Shown piece after piece: positions 42,553-51,482 of a stretch of DNA of 64,000 nucleotides. The stretch spans positions 35,234 to 99,233 of the forward strand of contig JABJKS010000040.1 of assembly GCA_018660265.1 (NCBI GenBank), read 5' to 3'. Source of the stretch: Rhodospirillaceae bacterium (lineage in GTDB: Bacteria; Pseudomonadota; Alphaproteobacteria; GCA-2731375). The position numbers and the translations under genes are program-made. The notes beneath the pieces are model-generated. The model was given only the letters and a program-made list of their open reading frames with translations, made no database searches and was not told where the DNA came from. The first letter of the stretch is position 1, and every line of letters starts with the position of its first letter.

Positions 42553-42903
42553 TTACTCCGTAACGACCACGGTTAACTTCATCTTCGGATGAAGGGCGCA
42601 TTTGATGATTGCCGTGCCCGCATTCTTAAGGGTCACGGAATCCCGATCCCCGGGCTTTTGTTTCTTGATCTTCAAGTATTCGAAGTCAGCGGATCGCGTA
42701 TAGACGTTATGGCGTTTGCGCTTTTCCTCGTTCACAAAGGTCAAGGTATCGCCCACCTTGGCCTGAACTGTGCCCGGAACGAATTTCTTGCCCTTTTGCG
42801 AAATGACAATATCCGTAGCTTTCGCCTGCGCGGCAACGATGGTTGCGGCAAGGCAAAAGCCGGTTAGCAGACCGGCGGCGATTGGTGTGACAATATTTTT
42901 CAT
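42553..42903 (-). CDS. Secreted cupredoxin (plastocyanin-like blue copper protein)
   Basis: 116 residues with a signal peptide (about 1-28, ending AAQAKA). All four type I copper ligands are visible: His65 (KRHNV), then Cys102, His105 and Met108 in KCALHPKM. KFVPGTVQAKVGDTLTFVNEE is the typical early strand. The protein should carry one electron in the periplasm. Its ATG overlaps the stop of the Cys-rich P460-like gene as ATGA, so the two are translationally coupled and probably exchange electrons. Confidence 0.88.
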   Translation of the reverse strand: MKNIVTPIAAGLLTGFCLAATIVAAQAKATDIVISQKGKKFVPGTVQAKVGDTLTFVNEEKRKRHNVYTRSADFEYLKIKKQKPGDRDSVTLKNAGTAIIKCALHPKMKLTVVVTE

Positions 42904-44021
42904 TTTGCACCCACTCTAAATTCGTCCGGCATGAACATCATGAAATCGTCATCATCGCCGGCGTGTATGTGACAATCGTTGCAGAATGTCTGCAGCGCCT
43001 TATCCGCGCGGACCAGGCCGTTCGGCATGATCATGGTGTAAATCCACCCGCCCGCATTGGGCAGGCCGCCCTGTTGTTTCTTTTCCATGATGAACAGAGG
43101 ACCGACGCCATTGCTGCCATCATGTTTTTGCAGAAAGCCTTCTTTGGCCACGATGGAGCCAACGGGCATTTTCTCCATATCTTCATAGTTTTTATAATGT
43201 GGCGCGGCGATGCCGTTGGCATAGTTCAACAGATATCGCGGGCCATGGGCCTCGGCGGGGTAGGGACTGATGGAAAACCGCGTCCAGCTGCGAAATGCCT
43301 GGGCCACGGGATGGCAGGATTTCGAATAAGCCTGATGGATGTCATCTTTCAGACAATCGTAAACGGCAGCAGATTCCGCGTTCGTTAGAATTGGCGGTTC
43401 CACTGCGCAGGGATTGCCGCCGCCACATGGATTGCAAGGATTGGCCGCAGCGCAGGGGTTGCAGGGATTAGCCGCGGCGCAACTCTTCTTCGCCGCGCAG
43501 GGGTTGCAAGCCTTTTTAGCCGCGCATTTCGCGGCACAGGGATTACACGCGCCACAGACCATTTTCTTGGCCGCGCACGGGTTACAAGCACCACAACCCT
43601 TTTTGGCGGCACAAGGATTGCAGGCTTTCTTGGCCGCACATGGATTACAGCCGCCGCAGGCATTTTTCGGCGCGCATGGATTGCAGCTTTTTTTCACCGC
43701 GCAGGGGTTCACAGCAGCCTGTTGCAGACGCGGCACGACGCATTTATCCGAGGCGCTGCCGCCGGCACAGGGATTACAGGGATTGCATGCGCCACATGAT
43801 TTTGCCCGACATGGATTGCACGGATTACATGGTTTGCAGGCACCGCATTTGGCCGCGACCCGCATCACCGCTTTCGGCAAAGCGGTTCGATTGGCCGTTT
43901 CATGTTTGCCCGATTTTCCCGATATTGCCGCCGCAGTAGAGCTCTCTAACGTAAATGGTGTCAATGCAATGGCCAATGGCAGCATCACAGAGCCTAAAAG
44001 ACCTGCTTTCTTATTCTTCAT
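42900..44021 (-). CDS. Cysteine-rich CNPC-repeat protein with a C-terminal cytochrome P460-like domain
   Basis: 373 residues. A signal peptide (about 1-32) is followed by a repeat region, residues 59-205, with 33 cysteines, 16 of them in NPC triplets, in units such as CNPCAAKKA and CGACNPCAAKK. The C-terminal part (about 235-373) resembles cytochrome P460: VGSIVAKEGFLQK, GGWIYTMIM and a CNDCH haem site at Cys347, Cys350 and His351, then DDDDFMMF. Exported c-type haem is therefore expected, while the repeats look like a metal- or cluster-binding scaffold. P460 proteins elsewhere oxidise hydroxylamine or bind NO; that is only a hint here. The ATG at 44021 follows GGGGATAATT. I recall no characterised protein with this architecture. 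Confidence 0.85.
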   Translation of the reverse strand: MKNKKAGLLGSVMLPLAIALTPFTLESSTAAAISGKSGKHETANRTALPKAVMRVAAKCGACKPCNPCNPCRAKSCGACNPCNPCAGGSASDKCVVPRLQQAAVNPCAVKKSCNPCAPKNACGGCNPCAAKKACNPCAAKKGCGACNPCAAKKMVCGACNPCAAKCAAKKACNPCAAKKSCAAANPCNPCAAANPCNPCGGGNPCAVEPPILTNAESAAVYDCLKDDIHQAYSKSCHPVAQAFRSWTRFSISPYPAEAHGPRYLLNYANGIAAPHYKNYEDMEKMPVGSIVAKEGFLQKHDGSNGVGPLFIMEKKQQGGLPNAGGWIYTMIMPNGLVRADKALQTFCNDCHIHAGDDDDFMMFMPDEFRVGAK

Positions 44022-44351
44022 AATTATCCCCATTTTTACAGTCCCGAAGACGTAAAACCGGCACCACGCGCACGACCTCCCCCGAAGACCCTGCAATAAT
44101 GGTGAAATGAGGTTAAGTTGAAGTTAAGCACCGGTAACATGGGCATCACCTGTCGGTGAAAATTAGAGGTTTCTTTATTATGGAATTACAGTTCGTCTGA
44201 ATCTACTGTCACAACAGTTGGAGGCACTAGACGGGGCCTCTTTTCAGGTGCCATAATCGCGCCAGGGAATATTCATAGAGAATTTGTCACCGTCTAATTC
44301 ACGTGCCAGGCACAACTGATGCCTGAGGGGTGATCTGAAAGGAAAACAGAC
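44022..44351. other. Divergent 330-bp promoter region with hairpins
   Basis: No gene. It should contain the promoters of the P460-like operon (minus) and the second class II aldolase (plus). A hairpin GAGGC (44221-44225) / GCCTC (44236-44240) is followed by TTTT on the plus strand, and CAGGCA (44307-44312) pairs with TGCCTG (44320-44325) just before the aldolase ribosome site, both possible leader structures. ACTGT-CACA-ACAGT near 44206-44219 is a small palindrome that could bind a regulator. None is strong enough to name. Confidence 0.5.
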
Positions 44352-45143
44352 ATGAACGTATCAACTCTGAAGTCGAAGGATACCTCTGGCGATATCCGGG
44401 GGGATGCCGTGCAATGGCAGGCCCGTGTCGATTTGGCCGCCTCCCATCGTTTGGCCGTATTTCATGGCCTGCATGAAGGTATCTTCAATCACTTTACCCT
44501 GGCAGTACCCAACACGGATGACCGCTATTATCAGATCCCGTTCGGTTTGCACTGGTCGGAAGTGACAGCATCCTCAATCATGGAAGTCAGCTATGACGGC
44601 GATGTCCTGCAAGGCGAGGGCGAGGTTGAACGCTCCGGCTATTGCATCCACGCACCCATGCATCGTCTGTCGAAGGCTGCCGCCTGTGTCATGCACACGC
44701 ACATGCCCTACGCCTCTGCCCTGACCCGCCTGGAAGACCAACGCATCCTGCCGATCGGGCAGACGGAATTGGGCGTCTCCATGCAGACCGCCTATGACGA
44801 TGAATATACCGGCCCGGCCTTTGACCCGGCAGAGGGTGAACGTCTACTGGGTGCCATTGGTGATAAATCCATCCTGATGATGGCCAACCATGGTGCCGTG
44901 ACAATCGGCGAGACGGTCGCTGCCGCCTATGACCGCATGTATTATCTGGAACGTGTGGCCCAGGTACAGCTACACGCCATGTGGACGGGGCGGCCTTTGC
45001 ATGTTCTCTCGCAAGAGATCATCGACAAAACCATCGCCCAGTTCAAGAATTCGCCGAAATACTATGGCAAGTCGAATTCAGAGCATCATTTCGATGCCCT
45101 GAAGCGCATGCTGGATCGGGAACAGCCCGACTATAAGGACTAG
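44352..45143 (+). CDS. Class II aldolase/adducin-fold protein (second copy)
   Basis: 263 residues. HTHMPYA at about 117 and MANHGAVTIG at about 178 give the zinc-binding histidines. HEGIFNHFTLAVP near the N-terminus is the family loop, with NHF in place of the NTHTS of the first copy. The two proteins are clearly diverged, so they probably act on different substrates. The gene has a long leader with a hairpin, and AAAGGAAAAC precedes the ATG. It is followed by convergent DUF952 with only 10 bp between. The reaction cannot be fixed beyond the aldolase/decarboxylase superfamily. Confidence 0.85.
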   Translation: MNVSTLKSKDTSGDIRGDAVQWQARVDLAASHRLAVFHGLHEGIFNHFTLAVPNTDDRYYQIPFGLHWSEVTASSIMEVSYDGDVLQGEGEVERSGYCIHAPMHRLSKAAACVMHTHMPYASALTRLEDQRILPIGQTELGVSMQTAYDDEYTGPAFDPAEGERLLGAIGDKSILMMANHGAVTIGETVAAAYDRMYYLERVAQVQLHAMWTGRPLHVLSQEIIDKTIAQFKNSPKYYGKSNSEHHFDALKRMLDREQPDYKD

Positions 45144-45153
45144 GCAGGGTTTT

Positions 45154-45531
45154 CTAGCCTTCTTCCAGGGCGGGATAGCCGTCTGGAAAAACATGCATGC
45201 CGTCTGGGTCCAAGGGCAGGTCTATAGCCTGTGTGACGGCGTCTATGGGGAGTGCGCCATAGAGGTGGGGGAACAGCATATCGCCCCTTGAAGGCTCCCA
45301 CTTCAGGGTGTCGCCCAGTTTTTCCGCGTTAACCACCAGCAGAACCAGGCCCGCCTGCCCGGATCGGTGTTTGGCGGTGGAGGTGCGAACCTGGGCAAAA
45401 GTGGAAAAATGGATGAAACCGTCCCGGGCATCATCGGCAGAGCCCGTGTATGCGCCCAATACCTGCGCCTCGGCCCATGCATCTGCAGGGCAACAATGAT
45501 AAATCAAATCATCAGCCATATTCGCACTCAT
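45154..45531 (-). CDS. DUF952 family protein
   Basis: 125 residues. The family pattern is clear: IYHCCPADAW near the start, DGFIHFSTFAQV in the middle, LVLLVVNAEKLGDTLKWEPSRGDMLFPHLYG and a C-terminal DGMHVFP. The function of the family is unknown; the fold is related to ADP-ribosyltransferase-like proteins according to family descriptions. The ATG at 45531 overlaps the stop of the SDR gene (ATGA), which decides the start over an in-frame codon at 45543. Confidence 0.85.
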   Translation of the reverse strand: MSANMADDLIYHCCPADAWAEAQVLGAYTGSADDARDGFIHFSTFAQVRTSTAKHRSGQAGLVLLVVNAEKLGDTLKWEPSRGDMLFPHLYGALPIDAVTQAIDLPLDPDGMHVFPDGYPALEEG

Positions 45532-46298
45532 GCTGCCATCCACCCGCCGTCCACCATCAAATTCTCTCCGGTAATATAGCGCGCCTCATCACTGGCCAGA
45601 AAAGCCACGGCCGAGGCGACATCGTCGGGTCGCCCCAAACGGGGTAAAGGCGTACGCCGCTCTGAATAGGCGATCAATTCAGCTTCATTGGCCCGGGGCG
45701 GCTTGCCGGTCATGATCTTACCTGGTGCGACGGCATTGCAGATGATCTGTTGCGGGCCATAGTCGGCGGCGATTTGCCGGGTCATGTAGACCACCGCCGC
45801 CTTGCCCGTGCCATAGGCGATATCGGAGGGGGAGGATATCATCCCATGTTGCGAGGAAATATTGACGATACGCCCCCGCGCCTCCGCCACCACATCCTGC
45901 CCCAGCATTTGCCGCACCGCCCGCTTACAGCCCAGAAAGACACCCTTGGCATTGACCGCCATGACATGATCCCATTCCGCTGCCGTGGTTTCCAGCAATG
46001 GCTTACTAACAGATGTCGCGGCATTGTTGATCATCACGTCCAGGCGGCCATGGCGGGCGACGACGGCGCTGACGACCCGGTCCAGATCATCTTCCGATGC
46101 CACGTCGCCTTGCACAAATTCGGCGCTGCCGCCGGCCTCCATAATCTCCGCCACCGTCGGGCGGCCACCCTCACGCGCCTCTTCCGTGCGGTCAAAAACC
46201 GTGACTGCCGCACCTTCGGATGCCAGTAATTTGCATATCGCCCGGCCAATGCCGGAAGACCCGCCCGTGACGATGACTGCCTTGTTTTTAAAACGCAT
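45528..46298 (-). CDS. Short-chain dehydrogenase/reductase
   Basis: 256 residues with an intact SDR core: TGGSSGIG near 10, DVASEDD, NNAA, the catalytic serine in NISSQHG and the Y-x3-K motif in AYGTGKAA. It should oxidise or reduce a small alcohol/ketone with NAD(P)(H). This is in contrast to the triad-less SDR at 7207. The ATG at 46298 follows GAGGGAGG. The stop overlaps the DUF952 start. arfB lies 13 bp upstream on the same strand. Confidence 0.9.
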   Translation of the reverse strand: MRFKNKAVIVTGGSSGIGRAICKLLASEGAAVTVFDRTEEAREGGRPTVAEIMEAGGSAEFVQGDVASEDDLDRVVSAVVARHGRLDVMINNAATSVSKPLLETTAAEWDHVMAVNAKGVFLGCKRAVRQMLGQDVVAEARGRIVNISSQHGMISSPSDIAYGTGKAAVVYMTRQIAADYGPQQIICNAVAPGKIMTGKPPRANEAELIAYSERRTPLPRLGRPDDVASAVAFLASDEARYITGENLMVDGGWMAA

Positions 46299-46311
46299 AA
46301 GCGCCTCCCTC

Positions 46312-46746
46312 TCAATCGTGCGAGCCAACAGAACCACGCATCTTTTTCAAATTTCCGCGTTTTGTCTTGCTGTCCATACGCCGCCGCTTTGCCCCCAGAC
46401 TTGGCTTTGTCGCGCGGCGGCGCTTTGGCGGTGTTGCAGCCTCCCGGATCATTTCCACCAGGCGGGCCTGAGCGTCAGCCCGATTACGTTCCTGGCTGCG
46501 AAAGCGGCTGGCGTTTAGAACAATAATCCCGGCCCGGGTCATACGGCTGCCTGCCAGCAGGCGCAGGCGCTGCAACACGCCCGCTGATAAACCCGGGCTG
46601 TTAGCGGCATCAAAGCGCAATTGCACCGCCGTCGCCACCTTGTTCACATTCTGCCCGCCGGGTCCGGGCGCGCGGATAAAGCGCTCCTCCAACTCGTCCT
46701 CGGACAGGGTGATGTTGTTTGTTACCTGTATCATGGCTTGTTTCAT
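46312..46746 (-). CDS. arfB: Alternative ribosome-rescue factor B (ArfB/YaeJ peptidyl-tRNA hydrolase)
   Basis: 144 residues. APGPGGQNVNKVATAV carries the GGQ motif that hydrolyses peptidyl-tRNA, in the release-factor domain 3 fold. The C-terminal tail is strongly basic (KRRRATKPSLGAKRRR, then KTKRGNLKK), the part that enters the empty mRNA channel of stalled ribosomes. Length and layout are standard for ArfB. The ATG at 46746 has no strong ribosome site; an internal ATG at 46734 is an alternative. Confidence 0.92.
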   Translation of the reverse strand: MKQAMIQVTNNITLSEDELEERFIRAPGPGGQNVNKVATAVQLRFDAANSPGLSAGVLQRLRLLAGSRMTRAGIIVLNASRFRSQERNRADAQARLVEMIREAATPPKRRRATKPSLGAKRRRMDSKTKRGNLKKMRGSVGSHD

Positions 46747-46868
46747 ATTGCGGTTTGGATTGGAGTTGGATCGATTTGCCTCTGTCTAACATATCCCGCA
46801 CACTTCGGGGTGGTTGTCTTTCCCGCGCTCTATTGGCACTATCGGGATCAAATGGGAGGGAAACCATC

Positions 46869-47504
46869 ATGATACATGAGTTACGCATCTATACTTTGCA
46901 TCCGGGCAAGGTGCCCGCATTCCTGAAATTGGCTGAGGAGCGCGCCCGTGTTATTCGCGGCGACGACTACGGCAAATGCGAGGGCTATTGGTTCACGGAA
47001 TTCGGAACCCTAAACCAAGTCGTCCATCTGTGGTCTTACGATGATCTGAACGACCGGGCCGATGCCCGCGCCCGGTTAGGGCAAAACGCTGATTGGGCCA
47101 ATGATTACGTGGCCCATGTTCGCCCCTTAATCCGCCGCCAGGAAATCCGCCTAATGCATCCGCGCCTACCGCTTACGGCACCGGAAAACGAAGGCAACGT
47201 CTATGAATACCGCTATTACAAGACCCACATGGGCGAGGCACCAAGTTGGACCAAGGCGATCATGGACGTCATGCCCGCACGGGAACGTTATTCAAAAAAC
47301 GTCTGCCTGTGGCACACGGAGGCGGAGAACCCGAATGAGGTCTCCCACATGTGGGCCTATAAGGATCTGAACGAACGGACTGCGGCGCGGGCCAAAACCG
47401 CCGCCGATCCGGATTGGCAGGCATTCCTGAAATCAGCGGGCGGCAAGTTGGAGGAAATGCAGAATATGCTGCTAATCCCCGCGCCCTTCTCACCCCTAAA
47501 ATAA
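46869..47504 (+). CDS. NIPSNAP family protein
   Basis: 211 residues made of two ferredoxin-like dimeric alpha/beta-barrel repeats, as in NIPSNAP proteins: MIHELRIYTLHPGKVPAFLKL opens the first, and VYEYRYYKTHMGEAPSW the second. VVHLWSYDDLNDRADARARL and VSHMWAYKDLNERTAARAKT are equivalent segments of the two halves, showing internal duplication. The function in bacteria is unknown. The ATG at 46869 follows GGGAGGG. The SMP-30 gene is 15 bp downstream, so the two are probably an operon. Confidence 0.85.
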   Translation: MIHELRIYTLHPGKVPAFLKLAEERARVIRGDDYGKCEGYWFTEFGTLNQVVHLWSYDDLNDRADARARLGQNADWANDYVAHVRPLIRRQEIRLMHPRLPLTAPENEGNVYEYRYYKTHMGEAPSWTKAIMDVMPARERYSKNVCLWHTEAENPNEVSHMWAYKDLNERTAARAKTAADPDWQAFLKSAGGKLEEMQNMLLIPAPFSPLK

Positions 47505-47519
47505 GGCTGAGTACAAAAA

Positions 47520-48443
47520 ATGACTGAATTTAGAGAGATCACCAACGGCCTGATGTTTCCCGAAGGCCCCATCGCCATGCCCGACGGCACTGTCATTTTG
47601 GTGGAGATTGAACGCCAGACCCTGACACGCGTGCACGCGGATGGCCGGCAGGAGATCATCACGCAAATGGCAGGTGGCCCCAATGGTGCCGCCCTGGGTC
47701 CGGACGGCAAAGTCTATGTTTGCAACAACGGCGGGTTCGACTGGACCAAGGACGATGGCGTGAACCACCCCACGGCCCAGGCCGCCAACTATGTCACCGG
47801 GCGGATAGAGCGGGTGGACATTGAAACCGGCGAAATCGAAACCCTGTATACGGAATGTGATGGCCATGCCCTGTGTGGCCCGAACGACATTGTCTTCGAT
47901 GCCAAGGGCAATTTCTGGTTCACGGATCTGGGCAAATCCCGGGAATTTGATATGGACCGGGGCAGCGTCTATTACGCCCGGTCCGACGGCTCCATGATCG
48001 TCCGCGCGGCCCACCCCCTGATGACGCCCAATGGCATTGGCCTGTCACCCGACGACAGCCGGGTCTATGCGGCAGAGACCGACCCCCGCCGCCTGATCGC
48101 CTGGGATATCATCGGCGAGGGGAAATTGGCTACCAAGCCCTGGCCGGCGATAAGTTGGGGTGAGCTGGTCATGGCCCCCGAAGGGGAAAAGCGCTTTGAC
48201 AGCCTGGCACTGGAGGCGAACGGCAACATCTGTGTCGCCACCTTGTTGACGGGGGGCATCACGGTTGCCGCGCCCGAGGGCGGCGTGGTGGAGTTCATCC
48301 CCCTGCCCGATATCATGACCACGAATATCTGCTTTGGCGGCCCGGACCTCAAGACAGCCTATATCACGCTTTCGGGTGCCGGCCGTCTGATCGCCATGGA
48401 CTGGCCCCGCCCCGGCCTGCCGTTGCATTTTCTGAACAAATAG
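47520..48443 (+). CDS. SMP-30/gluconolactonase family lactonase
   Basis: 307 residues, six-bladed beta-propeller. FPEGPIAMPDG gives the first metal-ligand glutamate, GPNDIVFDAKGNFWFTD the asparagine and propeller pattern, and TPNGIGLSPDDSRVYAAET the later asparagine/aspartate ligands. It should hydrolyse a sugar lactone or related cyclic ester with a divalent metal. It follows the NIPSNAP gene and converges on gapR with 28 bp between. Confidence 0.88.
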   Translation: MTEFREITNGLMFPEGPIAMPDGTVILVEIERQTLTRVHADGRQEIITQMAGGPNGAALGPDGKVYVCNNGGFDWTKDDGVNHPTAQAANYVTGRIERVDIETGEIETLYTECDGHALCGPNDIVFDAKGNFWFTDLGKSREFDMDRGSVYYARSDGSMIVRAAHPLMTPNGIGLSPDDSRVYAAETDPRRLIAWDIIGEGKLATKPWPAISWGELVMAPEGEKRFDSLALEANGNICVATLLTGGITVAAPEGGVVEFIPLPDIMTTNICFGGPDLKTAYITLSGAGRLIAMDWPRPGLPLHFLNK

Positions 48444-48471
48444 GGCTGTAACCATTAGGGGGACAATGAAG

Positions 48472-48717
48472 CTATTCCATGCCCAAGGCGTGCTTGTATG
48501 TATCGATCAGGGCTTCCATTTCTTGTTGATCGGCGTCGTTCATTTTGCGCAGTTTGACGATGGCGCGCATGATCTTGGGGTCGAAGCCGACCGATTTCGC
48601 CTCTGAATAGACTTCACGCACATCTGCTGACAGGGCTGCCTTTTCTTCTTCCAGACGCTCCACCCGCTCAATAAATTGCCGCAACCGATCCGCCGCGATA
48701 CCGCCTACTTCGACCAT
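48472..48717 (-). CDS. gapR: GapR/DUF2312 DNA-binding protein
   Basis: 81 residues, one coiled-coil DUF2312 domain: LRQFIERVERLEEEKAALSAD, VREVYSEAKSVGFDPKIM and IVKLRKMNDADQQEMEALIDTY. In Caulobacter GapR encircles overtwisted DNA ahead of forks and polymerases and is important for growth. The family is almost restricted to Alphaproteobacteria, a useful lineage marker for this window. It is a single gene with about 110 bp before preA. Confidence 0.93.
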   Translation of the reverse strand: MVEVGGIAADRLRQFIERVERLEEEKAALSADVREVYSEAKSVGFDPKIMRAIVKLRKMNDADQQEMEALIDTYKHALGME

Positions 48718-48826
48718 TCAAAACTGCTCCCAATACAAAAAATCTATATGCCGTCACGCTGCCTTTGCCTAACGGGAGGCCGGACCATAACCAACGGGCC
48801 GCCCAGGCGCAATCAAAGAAGCGGGC

Positions 48827-50101
48827 CTATTCAGCGGCCGCAGCGTTCGGATTGCGCGGGTCCTGGGCCCAGTTCAAATAAGGCTTGCCGTTGTCCACCG
48901 CTTCCATTGTGATGCAGTCCTCTACCGGGCAAACATGGGCGCATAGATTGCACCCAACGCATTCCGCATCAATGGTTTCGAACCGCCGATTGCTACCGTT
49001 TCCACTTACGGATATCGCCTGATGGGCCGTGTCCTCGCAGGCGATATGGCAGAGGCCGCATTTGATGCACTTGTCCTGATCAATGCGGGCGACCAGTTCA
49101 TGATTGATGTTCAGGTCCTGCCAGGCAACCAGATTGGGGACGGCGGCGCGATGGAAATCAGCCGCATTATTGTGGCCCTTACCATCCATCCAATTATTCA
49201 GACCATCGATCATGTCATCAACGATCTTAAAGCCGTAATGCATGGCCCCGGTACAGACCTGAACGTTGTCTGCACCAAGCGAGATAAACTCCGCCGCATC
49301 GCGCCAGGTCTCAATCCCGCCGATGCCCGAGATCGCCATGCCGGCGCATTCCGGGTCCTTGGCAATTTCGGCGACCAGATGCAGGGCGATGGGCTTTACC
49401 GCCGGACCGCAATAGCCGCCGTGGCTGCCCTTGCCATCCACGGTGGGCATGGGCGCCATATTATCCAGATCCACCGCGACGATGGAGTTGATGGTATTGA
49501 TCAGGGATACCGCATCGGCACCGCCTAGCTTGGCCGCCCGCGCCGGGGCCAGAATATTGGTCACGTTCGGGGTCAATTTTACGAACACAGGCATCCGCGT
49601 CATGGCTTTGCACCAGCGGGTGACCATTTCGACATATTCGGGTACCTGGCCCACTGCCGATCCCATGCCCCGTTCCGACATGCCGTGGGGACAGCCGAAA
49701 TTCAGCTCCACCCCATCGGCACCGGTGTCTTCCACCGCCGCCAGAATTTTCCGCCACGGCGCTTCTTCGCACGGCACCATGAGAGAGACTAAAACCGCGC
49801 GATCAGGCCAGTCCCGTTTGATCTGTTTGATCTCCCGTAAATTCACATCCAAGGGGCGATCCGTGATCAATTCAATATTGTTAAAACCGGCGATACGCTG
49901 CCCGTTCAGGCTGACCGCGCCATAGCGGGAGGTCGTGTTAACAATGGGCGGGTCTTCGCCAAGGGTTTTCCAGACCACACCGCCCCAGCCGGCCTTGAAG
50001 GCGCGTTCCACGTTGTAGGCTTTATCCGTGGGCGGGGCGGAGGCCAGCCAGAACGGGTTCGGTGATTTGATACCGGCGATGTCGCTTCGCAGATCAGCCA
50101 T
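48827..50101 (-). CDS. preA: NAD-dependent dihydropyrimidine dehydrogenase subunit PreA
   Basis: 424 residues. The first 310 form a dihydroorotate-dehydrogenase-like FMN barrel: KSPNPFWLASAPPT, ELNFGCPHGM, KLTPNV and SGIGGIETW. The C-terminal part has two 4Fe-4S clusters in CIKCGLCHIAC and CVGCNLCAHVCP. With PreT it reduces uracil and thymine to dihydropyrimidines, or runs in reverse. preT lies four bases upstream, so the pair is an operon. The C-terminal tail ends in a short Ala-rich stretch. Confidence 0.93.
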   Translation of the reverse strand: MADLRSDIAGIKSPNPFWLASAPPTDKAYNVERAFKAGWGGVVWKTLGEDPPIVNTTSRYGAVSLNGQRIAGFNNIELITDRPLDVNLREIKQIKRDWPDRAVLVSLMVPCEEAPWRKILAAVEDTGADGVELNFGCPHGMSERGMGSAVGQVPEYVEMVTRWCKAMTRMPVFVKLTPNVTNILAPARAAKLGGADAVSLINTINSIVAVDLDNMAPMPTVDGKGSHGGYCGPAVKPIALHLVAEIAKDPECAGMAISGIGGIETWRDAAEFISLGADNVQVCTGAMHYGFKIVDDMIDGLNNWMDGKGHNNAADFHRAAVPNLVAWQDLNINHELVARIDQDKCIKCGLCHIACEDTAHQAISVSGNGSNRRFETIDAECVGCNLCAHVCPVEDCITMEAVDNGKPYLNWAQDPRNPNAAAAE

Positions 50102-50105
50102 TGTT

Positions 50106-51425
50106 CTAACTCCCCACCAGACATCTATGAATTGCGCCCGCTGCCAGTTTGCCGTCCTGCACGGCCTGCACGGTCAGATCTTCACCCGCGACACAGTCAC
50201 CCCCGGCCCAAACATCAGGTAGAGATGTCTGGCCAACATCGTCGACGGTGATGCGGCCCCCGCTGACCGCCGGGCCCTCCCCGGCCAACGGGACAAAGGC
50301 CTGCCCCACCGCCTTGAAAACCATGTCACAGGGAATGCTTTGTTCCTCACCCGTATCCACCAACGCGCCACCTTCCAGGTGAACACCGGCAAATACAGCC
50401 GCCTTGACATTACCGTCCCCCTCCAACTGTAAGGGGCGCAGCCAATGCTTGATCCGCACGCCGTTGGTTTGGGCGAAATCCTGTTCGTGCTGGGTCGCGC
50501 CCATTTGTTCCGGGCCCCGTCGATAGACCAGCGTGACATCATTGGCGCCCAGGCGCTTGCTCTGCACGGCAATATCAACGGCCGTATTGCCACCGCCGAT
50601 CACCACGATATTCGCCCCCACCGCCAAGGCACCAAGGTCATCCGCCTGGCGCAGTTCGGCAATATAATCGACGGCGCTATCCACCCCTTCCAGGTCCGAC
50701 CCCGGCACGCCCAAATCTCGCACCCCAGCCTGGCCCAGACCCAGAAACACCGCGTCATAGTCCAAACGCAGCTGATCCAGTGTTATATCCCGGCCCAGCG
50801 CCTTGCTGTTTTGGATATCAATGCCGCCGATGGCGGTGATAAAGGCGACCTCCCGTTGGGCAAAGTCATCAGGCAGCTTATAGGCCGCAATGCCGTATTC
50901 ATTCAGGCCGCCAGGTTTGGGCCGTCCTTCGAATATCGTCACTTTATGGCCATTACGGGCCAGGGCATGGGCGCAGGTCAGACCTGCCGGGCCCGCGCCC
51001 ACAACAGCAACGGATTTGCCACTATCGGGCACGCGGTCAAAGGGGTGCGGGCCGTCTGCGTCCAAATGATCCGTTGCATGACGTTGCAGCAAGCCAATCT
51101 CTACCGCGCGGTCGCCGGGGCCGTTGCGGACACAATCTCCCTGGCAAAGAATTTCCGTCGGGCAGACCCGGGCACAGGAGCCGCCAAAAATATTCTCTTT
51201 CAGGATGGTCATGGCCGCGCCACTGACATTGCCGGTTGCGATGGCACGAATGAAACCGGGGACATCGATGCCGGTGGGACAGGCGTTAATACAGGGCGCG
51301 TCATAACAAAAATAGCAACGGTTCGCCTCAACCACTGCACCGCCATGGTCAAAGGGTCGATGCACGTCGGCGAAGTTTTCCGCCAGCTCCGCCGCACTTA
51401 ACCGCCCCGCCTGAATATCAACCAT
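50106..51425 (-). CDS. preT: NAD-dependent dihydropyrimidine dehydrogenase subunit PreT
   Basis: 439 residues, glutamate-synthase-beta-like. The N-terminal domain holds FeS cysteines (CYFCYDAPCINACP, GGSCARVCPTEILCQGDC), followed by FAD motif GAGPAG and NAD motif GGGNTA. It passes electrons between NADH and PreA. I chose the ATG at 51425 (MVDIQAG), six bases after GGGG; in-frame ATG at 51431 and a GTG further up are alternatives. plsY lies about 55 bp downstream of the 5' end in opposite gene order but on the same strand, so it is upstream in transcription. Confidence 0.92.
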   Translation of the reverse strand: MVDIQAGRLSAAELAENFADVHRPFDHGGAVVEANRCYFCYDAPCINACPTGIDVPGFIRAIATGNVSGAAMTILKENIFGGSCARVCPTEILCQGDCVRNGPGDRAVEIGLLQRHATDHLDADGPHPFDRVPDSGKSVAVVGAGPAGLTCAHALARNGHKVTIFEGRPKPGGLNEYGIAAYKLPDDFAQREVAFITAIGGIDIQNSKALGRDITLDQLRLDYDAVFLGLGQAGVRDLGVPGSDLEGVDSAVDYIAELRQADDLGALAVGANIVVIGGGNTAVDIAVQSKRLGANDVTLVYRRGPEQMGATQHEQDFAQTNGVRIKHWLRPLQLEGDGNVKAAVFAGVHLEGGALVDTGEEQSIPCDMVFKAVGQAFVPLAGEGPAVSGGRITVDDVGQTSLPDVWAGGDCVAGEDLTVQAVQDGKLAAGAIHRCLVGS

Positions 51426-51482
51426 TCCCATCCCCGCAGAAGAATTCTTCACAGGGGAGAAGTGTAGCGAAAAGCAATCGCT

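Noticed and set aside
43430..43860. CRISPR-like or minisatellite array
   Set aside because: The short DNA repeats are the coding sequence for the NPC/CNPC cysteine repeats in an intact reading frame; units are irregular and there are no spacers.
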